Origin: JAGLOK01 sp963676355
GTDB taxonomy: Bacteria; Bacillota; Clostridia; Christensenellales; UMGS416
Assembly: GCA_963676355.1 (NCBI GenBank)
Contig: OY781093.1
Span: forward strand, 3,348,001-3,412,000
DNA length: 64,000 nucleotides
Direction: 5' to 3'
A model generated the notes under the pieces. That model made no database searches and was not told the DNA's origin. It was given only the letters and a program-made list of their open reading frames with translations. This document shows positions 7,442-15,787 of this stretch, one piece after another. The translations under genes were made by a program, and so were the position numbers. Every line of letters starts with the position of its first letter. Position 1 is the first letter of the stretch.

Positions 7442-8322
7442 CCCAGATGCGCTCTGGCGCATTTGTAATTTGCCCAGTCAAAGTTTTTATAAGCACTGTG
7501 CCAATATTCATTTGGAACAAGGTCGCCTTTGCCATCCCAGCCGTTTTTCTTTGCATAGCGATATGCAAACTTTATAAAAGCAATGGTTGCAACCTTCCCA
7601 TCGGTTATGCTTCTTATGAGCATGCTCTCCCAAGGAGCATAATTTGATATATCTGATTTTTTCATAGCAGCGGCAACTTCATGCGTATTATAAACTGCCT
7701 GCCGTTCCTCTACTTTCCATTTACCATTCGTGCGCACAATTAATGAATATGGCGCAATGCCATTCCCCATAAAAGATATTCCCGCGGATCCGGGGTTTAC
7801 GATTAGCGTTCCATCCAGCTTCATGTGGTACTGCTGATGGTTGTGTCCACAGATTACAATATCCTCTTTGGCACAAGCAATCTTCTTTCTTATCTTGCCT
7901 GTTTCATGCTTGTAAATAAGTTCATTTACTTTGTCCAAAGAGCCATGTACCACTCGAAATGATGTACCGCAGGCCTCAAATGTGAGTTGCGCAGGCAATT
8001 GAAGCAAATACTCACGATTATCGTCAGTCAGTTTCCCATGTGTCCACACCATCGGTGTCATCTGATGAAAATTGGACCAATGCGCCTTTGTTCCATCGTC
8101 GTAGCCGCGCAGATAGTCTTCGCTGTTGCCTTGTATTACCTTGGCATCAAGCTTCTGCAAAAACTCGACAGTCTGATTGGGTTGCACAAAAAGACCTATG
8201 TTGTCTCCTGCAACCACAATATCATCAACGCCCTCTTTTTCTATCTCTTTCATTACCGACTTAAGCGCTACAAAGTTTGAATGGATATCCGAAATAAGTG
8301 CTATTTTGTAATCCGCACTCAT
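7438..8322 (-). CDS. Calcineurin-like metallophosphoesterase
   Basis: 294-residue predicted phosphodiesterase. The dimetal motifs are present in order: DIHSNFVAL (D-x-H), GDNIG, GNSED (variant of GNHE), VVHGS and CGHNHQQY, followed by VNPGSAG as in the YfcE/MJ0936-type group. The substrate is not predictable. Its ATG overlaps the TAA of the upstream leucine-rich surface protein by one base (TAATG), so the two are translationally coupled, an odd pairing of a cytoplasmic enzyme with a surface protein. Confidence 0.85.
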   Translation of the reverse strand: MSADYKIALISDIHSNFVALKSVMKEIEKEGVDDIVVAGDNIGLFVQPNQTVEFLQKLDAKVIQGNSEDYLRGYDDGTKAHWSNFHQMTPMVWTHGKLTDDNREYLLQLPAQLTFEACGTSFRVVHGSLDKVNELIYKHETGKIRKKIACAKEDIVICGHNHQQYHMKLDGTLIVNPGSAGISFMGNGIAPYSLIVRTNGKWKVEERQAVYNTHEVAAAMKKSDISNYAPWESMLIRSITDGKVATIAFIKFAYRYAKKNGWDGKGDLVPNEYWHSAYKNFDWANYKCARAHLG

Positions 8323-9473
8323 TACCGTCTATACCTCGTATTGCGGTTTTTCTTTTGCGCTATCGCTCTTGCGATTATAAGCAGTGTGATAAAAACAAAT
8401 ATTGCAGCCAAAATGATGATTATAATATAAATCGTGTTGACTGTACCACCTTTTTGAGGAGGAGCTTGGGTTGCAACAGGCTCAAGCGTCGGTGCAGGCG
8501 TATTAGTTGCCGGCACGGGCGTAGCTGTCGCAGGAACTGGTGTGTCTGTTGCCGGAACAGGGGTAGGCGATGGCGTTTCCGTTGCCACAATCTCCGGCAT
8601 GGGAGTGTTTTCAGGCACAGCTTTAAGGGTTATCTTACTATAAACTTTGTTATAAACTCCCGAGTATTTCGTACCTGTTATATGATATTCCACTCCGACA
8701 TAAAACGTATATTCTGTGGTGGTGTCTTTTCCGTCTATTCTATAAGACCTCGCTGAACCTGTTGTCTGGTTTATAAAGTCATAACTATCTCCCAGTATAA
8801 CAATACGTTCTATCGCGCCTACAGCCCCGCCGTCAAAGGCAAGGGATTCCATAGCATTCCAATATAATATTATTGAGCCGTTTTCTGGCGAATACGCCGA
8901 AAAGCCTTGTATGGGAACAAGCTGATTTTTGTATTCTTTTGTCATGGCTGATATATAATTTATGGTACTAAGCGCAGAAGAGCCGTCTGAAACATCCAGA
9001 AAATTATAGTCACACTTAAATGTATCAAGCGTAAGCTTTTTAAGGTTTGAAGGTATTTCTTCTAACCTATTTGCTCGTATATCAAGGTTTCTTAGTCCAG
9101 ACAAGCCTCCGATGTTTGACGGAAGTCTGGATATTCTGTTTCCTGACAAGTCAAGCGATTTAAGCGATGTCAGCCGCTCAATCTCGCGCGGCACTGAACC
9201 TATGGAGTTTAGCGAAAGGTCAATGGATTCAGCACCCGTCAGATACTGTATCCCTTCTATTTCGGAAATATTACTATTTGAAAGATCAACTTTTCCCGTT
9301 ATAGCCGCAAGCTTCTCTGACGTGATAGCCTCACCGTCAGGTATTCCTGCAAGTGCTCTCAGTGCTGTGGCAAGATTTGCATCCGGCACACTAACATTGC
9401 CTGCAAAAGCTGTGCTTGTAAGTGAAAAAACCAATACTGCTATTAATAAAATGGATAAAATTTTATATCTCAT
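8322..9473 (-). CDS. Leucine-rich-repeat surface protein with membrane anchor
   Basis: 383 residues. An N-terminal signal peptide ends near TAFA. Residues ~30-165 hold leucine-rich repeats of about 23 residues (SLKSLDLSGNRISRLPSNI and similar). A fibronectin-III-like part follows (~190-285). Then comes a Thr/Pro/Ala linker with repeated PVPAT units (~300-340). A C-terminal hydrophobic helix with a basic tail (KKNRNTRYRR) anchors it, so the repeats face outside. Likely adhesion or protein binding. Ribosome site AAAGGAGAG. First gene of a two-gene unit with the phosphoesterase. Confidence 0.8.
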   Translation of the reverse strand: MRYKILSILLIAVLVFSLTSTAFAGNVSVPDANLATALRALAGIPDGEAITSEKLAAITGKVDLSNSNISEIEGIQYLTGAESIDLSLNSIGSVPREIERLTSLKSLDLSGNRISRLPSNIGGLSGLRNLDIRANRLEEIPSNLKKLTLDTFKCDYNFLDVSDGSSALSTINYISAMTKEYKNQLVPIQGFSAYSPENGSIILYWNAMESLAFDGGAVGAIERIVILGDSYDFINQTTGSARSYRIDGKDTTTEYTFYVGVEYHITGTKYSGVYNKVYSKITLKAVPENTPMPEIVATETPSPTPVPATDTPVPATATPVPATNTPAPTLEPVATQAPPQKGGTVNTIYIIIIILAAIFVFITLLIIARAIAQKKNRNTRYRR

Positions 9474-9555
9474 ATAATCTCTCCTTTAGTCAAGATTTTA
9501 TTATATAAACTATTTCTGTGCAACCGCTAAAGTGTATTGTATTGTAAACTTAAAG

Positions 9556-10725
9556 CTATTGCGCAATTTTTCTCTTCTCAAATTTTGCATTTCTTCTAAA
9601 TATAAAAATAACAAGGACTATGCCCAAAAATGCAATAACCGCCGTTGCAGCAAAGCCATAGCTTAAAGGATAGCTTCCCGCAAGCGACCCAAACACAAAA
9701 GGCCCCATAAACATTCCTATAGCATAAAGAGCCTGATAAAGACCCATCGCGCTTCCCCTTCTCTGTTGGGGAATTGTTTTAAGCGAAATTCCCATAAGCA
9801 ATGAGAATATAAGTCCATTTCCGATTCCTGAACCTATCTGCCCCAAAACAAGCCCTGTGAACGAGTGCATTAATACGATTATCATGCTTCCTACACCATG
9901 GAACAAAAATCCGACAACAAGCACTCTTTTTTCTCCAAATTTTGAAACAAGCCCTCCTGCAAACATTGCCGAAATCATTGAAAAGAAAGTAAATGATATA
10001 GTGACAACACTTTGCAAAACACCTGTTGCACCATATCTAAAGGCTGCAAGTGGTACAAAAGACAAACTCTTTGAAAAACTTAAGCCCTGACATAGTATGG
10101 CAAGAAGCGATGCCGCTATAACCCATCTGTCCGTTATCACATATTTTAGCTCGCGAAACTCAATCGGCTCTCTTTCAATGGGCTTATCATATACAAAAAA
10201 CGAAAAAACGAATCCGACAAGCGCCACTGCAGCTGTAAGAAGGAAAGTATACTCCGTCCCAATTCCGTCTGCCACTGCACCGCCCAAAAGCATGGCAAGC
10301 ATCTGGCTCATATACATTAAAGATACCATAACGCCCATCGCTTTGGATAACTCATGCTCCTCGTAGTAACTTGAGTATAATACTGTTATCTGAACATAGG
10401 CGCATGCTGAAATCCCTGCGAATATGCGCCCCGCCAGAAGTCCTCCCGGTGAAGGCACAAAAAACATTATTATGCCGGCGCTAAAAGACGTTACCATCGC
10501 GCCCATTATAAAAATCTTTCTCTTTTGAATCCTGTCGGACAATATCCCAAGCGGCAAGCGCAAAAGAAACTGCATAAATCCATAGCTGCCTGTTATTATT
10601 CCTATCATCATAAGGGAAGCGTTTAATCGCTCAGCATAGCCTGAAAGAATTGAAACGTGAGAATATATTGAAGCCCAAAAAGAAATGGTAACAATGTAGA
10701 ATACAATTTTATGTTTTTTCTTCAT
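9556..10725 (-). CDS. MFS transporter
   Basis: 389 residues with 12 predicted membrane segments. The MFS loop 2-3 signature appears as LPLGILSDRIQKRKIF. Family members export drugs or move small metabolites; nothing in the sequence tells the substrate. It lies 12 nt downstream of the L,D-transpeptidase gene and has only a weak ribosome site, so it is probably co-transcribed and translated after that gene. A link to cell-wall precursor or antibiotic export is possible but unproven. Confidence 0.85.
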   Translation of the reverse strand: MKKKHKIVFYIVTISFWASIYSHVSILSGYAERLNASLMMIGIITGSYGFMQFLLRLPLGILSDRIQKRKIFIMGAMVTSFSAGIIMFFVPSPGGLLAGRIFAGISACAYVQITVLYSSYYEEHELSKAMGVMVSLMYMSQMLAMLLGGAVADGIGTEYTFLLTAAVALVGFVFSFFVYDKPIEREPIEFRELKYVITDRWVIAASLLAILCQGLSFSKSLSFVPLAAFRYGATGVLQSVVTISFTFFSMISAMFAGGLVSKFGEKRVLVVGFLFHGVGSMIIVLMHSFTGLVLGQIGSGIGNGLIFSLLMGISLKTIPQQRRGSAMGLYQALYAIGMFMGPFVFGSLAGSYPLSYGFAATAVIAFLGIVLVIFIFRRNAKFEKRKIAQ

Positions 10726-10737
10726 CTATTTATCCAT

Positions 10738-11547
10738 TCACCCATAAACTTCAGGATCATATTCCCATCCACCATCACTGGGGAAATTGTCCCAGTCAGG
10801 GCTTACAGCAGGCACACGCACTTCTCCTACAAAAGGCTCATGCACAGGAAGCGTGTCACCATCTATTAAAGGCGGCGGCATATACGACTGCAAAAGGTCG
10901 GGATCAGCCTCACCGTTTACAACCTCTACATACGTTCCACCAATGCAGTTGTCATAAACCCATTTTGCATCCTGCGGCATAAGACGTATGCATCCATGAG
11001 AATCCGGAAACGTCATCTCCGTGTACGTTGCAGTCATAAGCTCATCTTCACTTTTGTCCTCAAACATCATAGAGTGGAATAAGAATGGTTTATATATACG
11101 GGTTACATACTCGCAATAACCTCCCCCAAAAGTGGCAAAGTGCTTCCATCTATATCTGTCATCATCATTAAGCACTTGAAACAGCATCTTTGTGTAATTG
11201 TCGCGCTTTCCCGCTGTGCACATAAACTGATTAATGAGCCTTGTGTATTCCTCATTTTCATCCAGCGCATAAACTGACACCATCTGGTTATATGTGTCCA
11301 CACGAACATACCAAGGGCGTCCGTCATCCGGCGAATACACATGGGGTTCAGGTGTGGGAGTAGGCTCCGGAGTAGGTTCTAGTGTAGGCTCGGGCGTAAA
11401 AGTCGGGGCATCCGACGGCAAAGCAGTGATATCAACCACTTGTTCGGTTGTGGCAATCTGCTCTGTTTCCGCTTTCGAGCATGACGAAAAAATCATCACT
11501 ATCATTAATATATAAAGCACTGTTTTATTTAATCTTTTATTAAACAT
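10738..11547 (-). CDS. L,D-transpeptidase (YkuD) lipoprotein
   Basis: About 269 residues. The signal peptide ends with the lipobox IFSSC, then a Glu/Pro/Thr linker (TPEPTLEPTPEPTPTPEP) spaces the enzyme from the membrane. The YkuD catalytic motif is clear: DSHGCIRLMPQDAKWVYDN with the nucleophilic Cys. These enzymes make 3-3 cross-links in peptidoglycan or attach proteins to it. The frame can be extended to 11571, but a -10 box (plus 11555-11560) falls inside that extension; starting at ATG 11547 gives a sensible basic n-region (MFNKRLNK) and a leaderless mRNA. Confidence 0.85.
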   Translation of the reverse strand: MFNKRLNKTVLYILMIVMIFSSCSKAETEQIATTEQVVDITALPSDAPTFTPEPTLEPTPEPTPTPEPHVYSPDDGRPWYVRVDTYNQMVSVYALDENEEYTRLINQFMCTAGKRDNYTKMLFQVLNDDDRYRWKHFATFGGGYCEYVTRIYKPFLFHSMMFEDKSEDELMTATYTEMTFPDSHGCIRLMPQDAKWVYDNCIGGTYVEVVNGEADPDLLQSYMPPPLIDGDTLPVHEPFVGEVRVPAVSPDWDNFPSDGGWEYDPEVYG

Positions 11548-11554
11548 AGCCAAT

Positions 11555-11606
11555 ATTATAACATTATTCATTCCTCATTGACAAACAAACTATAAACAAA
11601 TATATT
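11555..11606. promoter_or_regulatory. Divergent promoters sharing one -35 element
   Basis: Plus strand: TTGACA 11578-11583, 17 bp, TATATT 11601-11606, driving the Eis-like gene. Minus strand: TTGTCA (plus 11579-11584), 18 bp, TATAAT (plus 11555-11560), driving the L,D-transpeptidase gene. The two -35 hexamers are nearly the same bases read from opposite strands, so both promoters cannot be occupied at once. Confidence 0.65.
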
Positions 11607-11624
11607 GGAAAGCGGAGGACATTT

Positions 11625-12815
11625 ATGGAATTTCGTCATATAACAGCACAAGAACAGGAAAGAGCAATATTCATAATCTCACAATCTTTTTATTATGACT
11701 GTGAATGCGAATACAAATTGCTTGAAAAAGGGAAGTTTAGATATGAAGACTTTTTTGGTGCATTTAACGAAGAAGGCACTATGACGGCCCTATTGCAGCG
11801 AAGCCCCTTCTATATGTGGTTGGACGGAAAAAGCATCATGTGTGCAGGCATAGGCAATGTCTCCACCCTGCCCGAATCAAGAAGAGGCGGCATGGTTCGC
11901 AACCTAATGAAAAAAACACATGACATCATGTATGATCAAGGATATGTGATGGGTTATCTTTATCCCTTCTCACACCCATACTACAGAAAATATGGATATG
12001 AATTGTGCAACGAATCTCACAATCTGGAGTCATCTCCTGAGCCCCTTTTAAAACTTGCGTTTGACGGCAGTGCAAAGCAGTTTATACCGGGCGAGGAAGG
12101 TACAGATCCAGGCGAAATAATCGATATTTACACAACATTTTCTCAAAAATACAATATCATGCTGGATAGAGACGCTTGGCAATGGGAGCAAAAGCTAGAG
12201 CATGATCCGGTCACCACTAAAATGCGCACATATACTATATATAATACAGATAAAAAGCCGTGTGCCTATTTTTCATATAAGCACGAAAGAAAAGGGTTTC
12301 CCGCCTCACTTACCATAAAAGATTTGGCATGGATTGATTACGACTCCATGTATCTTCTTTTCGCATTCATTGGAAGGCTCAGCGGAAACGTTACAAAAAT
12401 AAAATTCAACATCCCCCCCGAAGTGTGCCCATCATATCTATTTGACGAACCGCATTCATATGCTATAAATGTAAAGCCCAACGGCATGGCAAGAATAATC
12501 AATGCTCAAGAAGCATTAAAGTATATAAAAAAGCCAGGCGAGCGCGGCAGCTTCAAGATAAAGATTTTAGATGAATTCATGCCTCAAAACAATAAATCCT
12601 ACAAAGTTTCCTGGAAGGGCGAGCACTCCGAAGTTAAAGAAAATTCAGGACTATGCGACATTGAATGCTCCATTATGGCACTCACGCAAATGGTCACAGG
12701 CTATGTAGGCCTGAAAAAGGCTCAGGCCAGAAGCGATGTGAAAATAAAAAGCAATACAGAACTACTGATGTCAGTTTTCCCAAATAAAATGGTTTATATC
12801 GCAGATTTTTTCTAA
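11625..12815 (+). CDS. Eis-like GNAT acetyltransferase
   Basis: 396 residues. The N-terminal GNAT domain has the acetyl-CoA loop region STLPESRRGGMVRNLM. A second acetyltransferase-like middle domain and a C-terminal SCP2-like domain (~300-396) complete the Eis architecture. Eis proteins acetylate amines on antibiotics, peptides or proteins. Clostridial relatives are common and mostly uncharacterised. GGAGG precedes the ATG. The next gene starts 18 nt after its stop and is probably in the same operon. Confidence 0.8.
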   Translation: MEFRHITAQEQERAIFIISQSFYYDCECEYKLLEKGKFRYEDFFGAFNEEGTMTALLQRSPFYMWLDGKSIMCAGIGNVSTLPESRRGGMVRNLMKKTHDIMYDQGYVMGYLYPFSHPYYRKYGYELCNESHNLESSPEPLLKLAFDGSAKQFIPGEEGTDPGEIIDIYTTFSQKYNIMLDRDAWQWEQKLEHDPVTTKMRTYTIYNTDKKPCAYFSYKHERKGFPASLTIKDLAWIDYDSMYLLFAFIGRLSGNVTKIKFNIPPEVCPSYLFDEPHSYAINVKPNGMARIINAQEALKYIKKPGERGSFKIKILDEFMPQNNKSYKVSWKGEHSEVKENSGLCDIECSIMALTQMVTGYVGLKKAQARSDVKIKSNTELLMSVFPNKMVYIADFF

Positions 12816-12833
12816 ACGACGAAAAGGAACACT

Positions 12834-14408
12834 ATGTTTAAAAAGCTCTATACTTTCTACTCGGATAAAAAACTTTCGGTTAAAATATTTTTATTCATTT
12901 TTGCCCTTGTTATCACAAAGAGCATATTTATTACTCCCTTTAAGATTATTAACGGATTATGGGGAGTAATATTAGGGGTTATCTTCTCTGCTATTTTATA
13001 TGCACTTTTGGTGGTTGCGCTATACTATCTTAAATTTATCAGCTGGCAATATAAAAAAACAATAGTTAAAAAACGCTATATTTTATATTATATGATTCCC
13101 ACGGTTTTGGTTTATTCTTTTCTTCTTGCTGTGGTATTTCCCGGAGTCGTTGGCTACGACAGCCACTATATATGGAAAATGGCTCACTCCAATGAATTTA
13201 CCAACCTGCATCCGATAGTGTACACTCTTTCTGTTAAGCTATTTAGCTCAATAGTAGATTCACCGTGGCTTATCATCTTCACTCAGATTTTGTACACCTC
13301 TTTTGCATTCGCCGCCATCGCCTACACTTTTAGACAAATGGGTTTGAATAAAAATCTGTGTTGGCTTACAGTTTTTGTCCTGTGCTTGTATCCAATTAAC
13401 GCAATGAACACTGTTGCAATGCTTAAAGACGTAAACTACATAGTGTCTCTGATTCTTATGAGTGTAATACTTATAAAGATACTGTTATCCAATAAATTTT
13501 CTTTTGTTAATGCGCTCTTTTTCTGTGCTGCTTCACTTGTGGCTCTTTTTGCAAGACACAACGCCATCATAACCATAGTATTTTGCCTTGGAACGCTCCT
13601 TGTCTATTTCAAAAAAAACAAGCAGGCTCGCAAAACAATATTTGTTTCAGTGCTAGCGATATTTGTGTTGTACTTCGGTGTTAATAAAACTGTAGAATTA
13701 GCTCTTGGGGACAGCTACTGGACGCGCTCGGGTGCGCTGGATATGGTAATGATTCCATCTGCACAATTGAGTTTTACAGTGGATCAAAATTGGTATGAGC
13801 TTACAGATGAAGAATATAACTTGTCGGATAAATACTTAAACCTCGGCTACGTAACCGAGACAGTAAAAACACGCCGTGATTGGAAGTTTAACCACATATA
13901 TATATTCACCCTTAACTATGAAGAAATAAGAAATAACCCGATGGGCTTTTTAAAATATTACCTTTCATTCTGGACTAAATACCCGAAAGATATGATTCTG
14001 GAATATCAACAGATAACAGGCATCGCATGGGCAATACCAGACTATGGGTATACACTAGTCTGGAATAAGGGGATAACTGATTTTCCCGAATATGAGTCAA
14101 ACATTAAAGAAGCAAGCTTCTTTCCCAAAGTTAGAGATATTATATACAAAGAACCAAAAATAAAGTTTTATCTTCGTCCGGCTATGTGGCTGTGGCTTTC
14201 AGTTATCGTCATTATCGCGTTTTATAAAAGACATAAGCTTGCACCGTTAATTGTGGCGCTTCCCATGCTCAGCAATGCCTTTGGCTATTTCATGGGAACT
14301 CCTGCGCAAAACGTGAGATACCTATACTGTAATTTCAGCATATTTATAATAGTTTTACTGTTTTCCACAATGACAAAAACAAAAGATGAAAAAAAAGAAG
14401 TCAGCTGA
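12834..14408 (+). CDS. Polytopic membrane protein, DUF6020/GT-C-like
   Basis: 524 residues with about 11-12 hydrophobic segments. A loop after the third segment reads PGVVGYDSHYIW and then LHPIVYT, a pattern seen in DUF6020-type proteins, which resemble GT-C glycosyltransferases using lipid-linked sugars. A second conserved piece is MLKDVNYI. A role in decorating surface polymers is plausible but not shown. The last five residues KKEVS are encoded by a 28-bp palindrome that is also the terminator, and the stop lies inside it. Confidence 0.65.
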   Translation: MFKKLYTFYSDKKLSVKIFLFIFALVITKSIFITPFKIINGLWGVILGVIFSAILYALLVVALYYLKFISWQYKKTIVKKRYILYYMIPTVLVYSFLLAVVFPGVVGYDSHYIWKMAHSNEFTNLHPIVYTLSVKLFSSIVDSPWLIIFTQILYTSFAFAAIAYTFRQMGLNKNLCWLTVFVLCLYPINAMNTVAMLKDVNYIVSLILMSVILIKILLSNKFSFVNALFFCAASLVALFARHNAIITIVFCLGTLLVYFKKNKQARKTIFVSVLAIFVLYFGVNKTVELALGDSYWTRSGALDMVMIPSAQLSFTVDQNWYELTDEEYNLSDKYLNLGYVTETVKTRRDWKFNHIYIFTLNYEEIRNNPMGFLKYYLSFWTKYPKDMILEYQQITGIAWAIPDYGYTLVWNKGITDFPEYESNIKEASFFPKVRDIIYKEPKIKFYLRPAMWLWLSVIVIIAFYKRHKLAPLIVALPMLSNAFGYFMGTPAQNVRYLYCNFSIFIIVLLFSTMTKTKDEKKEVS

Positions 14409-14418
14409 CTTCTTTTTT
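14391..14418. terminator. Perfect 28-bp palindrome, bidirectional terminator inside two coding ends
   Basis: Each half carries A6-GAAG-TCAG or its complement, centred between 14404 and 14405. Read in either direction it is a hairpin followed by T6. It contains the stop codons of both convergent genes (TGA at 14406-14408 on plus, and at 14403-14401 on minus). Because the DNA is palindromic, both proteins end in the same residues, KKEVS. Confidence 0.85.
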
Positions 14419-14967
14419 GCTATTCATAATTCTTCCGATCAAATACAAAACTCCAAACACCACAATCATCGCAAAGCTTGAGCCAACAAATACCCATTTA
14501 ATCATAGTTGCAATTGGTGCAACATTTGCCGCAAACATCATCTTCTGAGGATACATTCCAATAGTCCATGCCGTCATTATGTTTTCCGTCAAATCAAAAA
14601 ACACCGCAATAAATGGCAAAGCATTTAAGTATCTGAATATTGATTTCTGTGGCAGGTATTTCAAGAGTTTTGTAAGAACTGCCACCAAAAAAAAGAGATA
14701 TGCGGCAGGAAACGCGAGGTCAAAAGTGAACCTCATCAAAACATAAGCCCTTCTGCCTTCCTCTCCATAATCTTGTGCCATGTCAAACAAATCCTGAGCA
14801 CTATAAATAAGCGAAGTGTCAGGAGATGGCGCGCCCTCAGTCACGGTGTCCATATAGCGTGCAGCCATCGGAGCTACTACTGCAATAAAGAGTGAAAATA
14901 CGCAAACCGCTAAAATAAGCACTTTGTTTGTCACTTTCTTATATAGCCATCTGGAGAGCTTTTTCAT
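14401..14967 (-). CDS. Small polytopic membrane protein
   Basis: 188 residues, not recognised as a named family. It has an N-terminal membrane helix (residues ~14-34), an extracytoplasmic loop of ~45 residues, then three more hydrophobic segments and the tail NSKKEVS. Charged residues are sparse in the helices; WTIGMYP and FDLTENIMTAW are the most distinctive stretches. It is the last gene of the operon G1P dehydrogenase, HAD phosphatase, membrane protein, 10 nt after the HAD gene, so it might act in the same lipid or sugar-phosphate step. Confidence 0.6.
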   Translation of the reverse strand: MKKLSRWLYKKVTNKVLILAVCVFSLFIAVVAPMAARYMDTVTEGAPSPDTSLIYSAQDLFDMAQDYGEEGRRAYVLMRFTFDLAFPAAYLFFLVAVLTKLLKYLPQKSIFRYLNALPFIAVFFDLTENIMTAWTIGMYPQKMMFAANVAPIATMIKWVFVGSSFAMIVVFGVLYLIGRIMNSKKEVS

Positions 14968-14977
14968 AATCCCCGCC

Positions 14978-15787
14978 TTAAATATAATCCTTCATCACAC
15001 CCAGTGATTCAAACACCAAGTGAGGCACTACTTCCGATTTTTCTATATCCTCAAGACTCGTTTCGCCCGTTAATACGCACACCGATAATATATCGAAGTT
15101 AACTCCAGTTGCGATGTCTGTATATAATCTATCTCCACAGATTGCTATTTTATCTTTGGGCAGATTCGTCATCTGCATCAGCCCGCGCATGATTTCTTCA
15201 TAGGGCTTGCCCACTATTATGTCGGGCTCCCTGTCAGCGGACGCCTTTATAAATGCAATTATTGCGCCGATATCAGGTATAAATCCCGTCTCCGTCGGAC
15301 AGTTGTAATCAGGGTGTGTTGCGATATATGGCAAACCTTCTCGCACAAAATCGCAAACTTTCGTCATCTTCTCATAGTCAAGTGTTGTGTCAAAGCCTAT
15401 AACAACGATATCAGGATTTTCATCCACAATCTCTATCCCATATCGCTCAAATTCCGCTTTCAGGTGTTCATTTCCCAAGAGAAATACCTTTTTGCCCGCA
15501 TATTCTCGCACAACATACTGGCATGTTGCCATACCGGAAGTGTACACATCTTCTTGTTTTGCAGGACATCCCAAGTCGTGCAACTTTTCAACATAATGTC
15601 CGCCATCGCGCGATGAGTTATTTGTAAGAAATACAACACGTTTTCCCATTTTAATAGCTTTGTTATAAAAATCCATAGCCCCGGGAATAATGTTCATGTC
15701 CAAGTTAAATGTTCCATCCATGTCTAGCACAAAGCACTCGACCTTTTTAAGTCCGTCCAGAAACTCGCGCCTGTTAGTAAAGCTCAT
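14978..15787 (-). CDS. HAD-IIA family phosphatase (NagD/glycerol-phosphatase-like)
   Basis: 269 residues. HAD motifs: DMDGTFNLD (nucleophile and acid Asp), TNNSSR (motif II), VGKPY with Lys (motif III) and GDRLYTDIATG (motif IV). The C2-type cap lies between motifs II and III, as in NagD, AraL and phosphoglycolate/glycerol-phosphate phosphatases. ATG 15787 is preceded by GAGGAG; the track's TTG three bases earlier is less likely. It overlaps the 3' end of the glycerol-1-phosphate dehydrogenase gene by 14 bases, so glycerol 1-phosphate or a pentose phosphate is a reasonable substrate guess. Confidence 0.85.
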   Translation of the reverse strand: MSFTNRREFLDGLKKVECFVLDMDGTFNLDMNIIPGAMDFYNKAIKMGKRVVFLTNNSSRDGGHYVEKLHDLGCPAKQEDVYTSGMATCQYVVREYAGKKVFLLGNEHLKAEFERYGIEIVDENPDIVVIGFDTTLDYEKMTKVCDFVREGLPYIATHPDYNCPTETGFIPDIGAIIAFIKASADREPDIIVGKPYEEIMRGLMQMTNLPKDKIAICGDRLYTDIATGVNFDILSVCVLTGETSLEDIEKSEVVPHLVFESLGVMKDYI

